From Anaerolineaceae bacterium (GTDB taxonomy: Bacteria; Chloroflexota; Anaerolineae; 4572-78), in assembly GCA_024762375.1 (NCBI GenBank), contig JANTHQ010000113.1, positions 1-6,423 on the forward strand: a stretch of DNA of 6,423 nt, read 5' to 3'. A program made the translations under genes and the position numbers. Below, one piece after another: positions 5,276-6,423 of the stretch. Numbering within the stretch: position 1 is the first letter of the stretch; each line of letters begins with the position of its first letter. Under the pieces are notes generated by a model, which was given only the letters and a program-made list of their open reading frames with translations, was not told the DNA's origin and searched no databases.

Positions 5276-6423
5276 CTAATAAGAGCAGGGAATGTTACCG
5301 CCACTTGGATTAAAACATAAGTGTTGTATCCGTCCCAAAATCCTGAAGGTGACTTTGGTCACATAGTCGTTTGGTTGAAGATAGGTAACGTAAGTCACAT
5401 CGGCGCTGCCGCCTGGTGGCACCGATAAACTGTCGTACCGATAGACGCATCGTGGTAAATCAGCGCCATTGGCAGAAGTATAGTAGGGTCCCCAACCACT
5501 TTCAATGGTGGTGTCCGAATAATTTGACAAGACGACTTGAAAGTAGAACCGTTTCATTTGAACATAATCATTATACGGTCCACTGCACCGGTTGGCGTCA
5601 AGCGGTGCTCCCCACGGTTCATAATGGATATTGCTGCCCAAACTGATGAAAAATGGGGGGCGAACGGCTGTGGGTGTGTTGGCGGGTGCGGGAGGGTGAG
5701 TAGCGGTCGGCGCGGCAACAGTGACCACAATGACTCGCGGCGTGGCGGTAGCCGTTGGAAACGGCGTATAGGTTGGATACGGTGTGTTGGTCGGTGCGGG
5801 GGTGGGGAACGGTGTGTAGGTTGGATACGGCGTGTTGGTCGGTGCCTGTGTGGGGTATGGTGTGTAGGTTGGATACGGCGTGTTGGTCGGTGCCTGTGTG
5901 GGGTATGGAGTATAGGTTGGATACGGTGTGTTGGTCGGTACAGGGGTGTCGGTGGCGGTGGGGGCAGCGGCAGCAACGCCGGTCGGCTCGGCGGTGGGGG
6001 TGGCATTTCCTCCGAATAGCAGAGACCCAATAAAACAGATTGCCACAATAGCGACAAGCCCGACAATAGCCAATATCACGCCAATCAGCGTTGTATTCTT
6101 TTTGGGTGTAGGCACCGGCTGTGCAGCTATCGGTGCGGCGACGGGCAAAACGGCTTGTCGCGGCGAACTCACGATGGTTTTGTCGGACGGGTCGCTGTCA
6201 AACACCAGCGTGATTTCATCACCCAACCCGATGACGGAACCGGGATAGAGTGGGGTCGCGCCGGTGATGCGCTGCCCATTGACGAATGTCCCGTTGGCAC
6301 TGCCCAAATCCTGAATGGTGACACTGTTACCCTGAATGATGATTTGAGCGTGATGGCGGGAGATGGTGGGGTGTTCAATACTGATAACGTTATCAGATTT
6401 TCTTCCCAACGAAATTACACCGG
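5276..6423 (-). CDS. FHA-domain membrane protein with Pro/Thr repeat stalk and unrecognised outer domain (5' end cut off)
   Basis: Probably recognises phosphothreonine on a cytoplasmic partner of a Ser/Thr kinase and carries a domain outside the cell. The frame is open to the right edge, so the true start lies outside the window. Residues are numbered from the first whole codon at 6421. The FHA core is clear: G6-R7, 'HPTISRHHA' (17-25) with S21, R22 and H24, 'SANGTFVNGQRI' (41-52) and 'GSVIGLGDEI' (61-70). One membrane helix covers about 111-137. A Pro/Thr stalk follows, with four 16-residue repeats at 162-225. The last 150 residues hold an unrecognised domain rich in beta-strand-like segments, with cysteines at 279, 325, 369 and 379, ending PCSY. 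FHA on the inside and the repeats outside is the expected topology. The gene lies 90 bp before Trx-VKOR on the same strand, and the four outer cysteines suit that neighbour. A substrate-sensing or cell-wall role is possible but unsupported. Confidence 0.88.
   Translation of the reverse strand, partial: GVISLGRKSDNVISIEHPTISRHHAQIIIQGNSVTIQDLGSANGTFVNGQRITGATPLYPGSVIGLGDEITLVFDSDPSDKTIVSSPRQAVLPVAAPIAAQPVPTPKKNTTLIGVILAIVGLVAIVAICFIGSLLFGGNATPTAEPTGVAAAAPTATDTPVPTNTPYPTYTPYPTQAPTNTPYPTYTPYPTQAPTNTPYPTYTPFPTPAPTNTPYPTYTPFPTATATPRVIVVTVAAPTATHPPAPANTPTAVRPPFFISLGSNIHYEPWGAPLDANRCSGPYNDYVQMKRFYFQVVLSNYSDTTIESGWGPYYTSANGADLPRCVYRYDSLSVPPGGSADVTYVTYLQPNDYVTKVTFRILGRIQHLCFNPSGGNIPCSY
5747..5938 (-). 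repeat. Four tandem 48-bp repeats coding for the Pro/Thr stalk
   Basis: Four units of exactly 48 bp (5747-5794, 5795-5842, 5843-5890 and 5891-5938) encode PTNTPYPTYTPYPTQA twice, then variants ending FPTPA and FPTAT. The 26-base end of each unit is the same in all four except for one C/T position, and the two units nearest the membrane (5843-5938) differ at only three positions. The pattern fits expansion by slippage or unequal recombination. The repeated Pro and Thr suggest a stiff extended spacer, possibly O-glycosylated. Confidence 0.9.

Noticed and set aside
5537..6019. Plus-strand frame rich in Gly, Arg, Cys and Trp, and the minus-strand frame 5554-6066 rich in Pro, His and Arg
   Set aside because: Both are out-of-frame readings of the 48-bp repeat tract of the FHA gene; their low complexity comes from the repeats.

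Overview
The window looks like part of a bacterial chromosome, most probably from the Chloroflexota (Anaerolineae or a related class). This is an inference from gene style, with no database match behind it. The pointers are exported proteins with long Pro/Thr 'PTNTPYPTYTP' linkers, a LysM domain fused to a sugar-binding protein, an FHA protein with one membrane helix and an outer domain, a thioredoxin-VKOR fusion, and degenerate heptanucleotide repeats between genes. Five of the six genes read on the minus strand; only the universal stress protein gene reads on the plus strand.

Positions 1-3393 (minus strand) hold a carbohydrate uptake locus in transcription order: a LacI-family repressor (2308-3321), an extracellular solute-binding protein with an N-terminal LysM domain (636-2222), and the first 159 codons of a MalF-type ABC permease (1-477) that runs off the left edge. 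A strong sigma70-type promoter for the repressor lies at 3365-3393. It carries two identical 14-bp palindromic operators 32 bp apart, one inside the -35/-10 spacer and one just after the predicted transcription start. No comparable promoter or operator copy is visible before the binding-protein gene, so repressor, binding protein and permease are probably one autoregulated operon. The gap between binding protein and permease (478-635) holds a stable hairpin and inverted heptanucleotide repeats, which may set different expression levels for the two genes.

Positions 3394-4050 hold a divergent UspA-family gene (3517-4002) with its own extended -10 promoter and a strong ribosome binding site. It ends at a hairpin (4007-4044) flanked by A and T runs, which serves as a shared bidirectional terminator with the convergent gene on the other side.

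Positions 4049-6423 (minus strand) hold an exported thioredoxin-like domain fused to an integral membrane VKOR domain (4049-5185), a one-protein DsbA/DsbB-like system for making disulfides outside the cytoplasm. Upstream of it is an FHA-domain membrane protein (5276-6423, cut at its 5' end) with four 16-residue Pro/Thr repeats and a C-terminal outer domain containing four cysteines. The two may be linked: the outer part of the FHA protein, and the LysM-binding protein (also four cysteines), are plausible substrates of the Trx-VKOR enzyme. A perfect 10-bp inverted repeat covers the Shine-Dalgarno sequence of the Trx-VKOR gene and could control its translation.

No CRISPR array, tRNA, rRNA, transposase or integrase was seen. 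Nothing here is clearly a new system. The least ordinary parts are the domain order of the Trx-VKOR fusion, the LysM-anchored binding protein, the repressor's operator geometry, and the unrecognised outer domain of the FHA protein.
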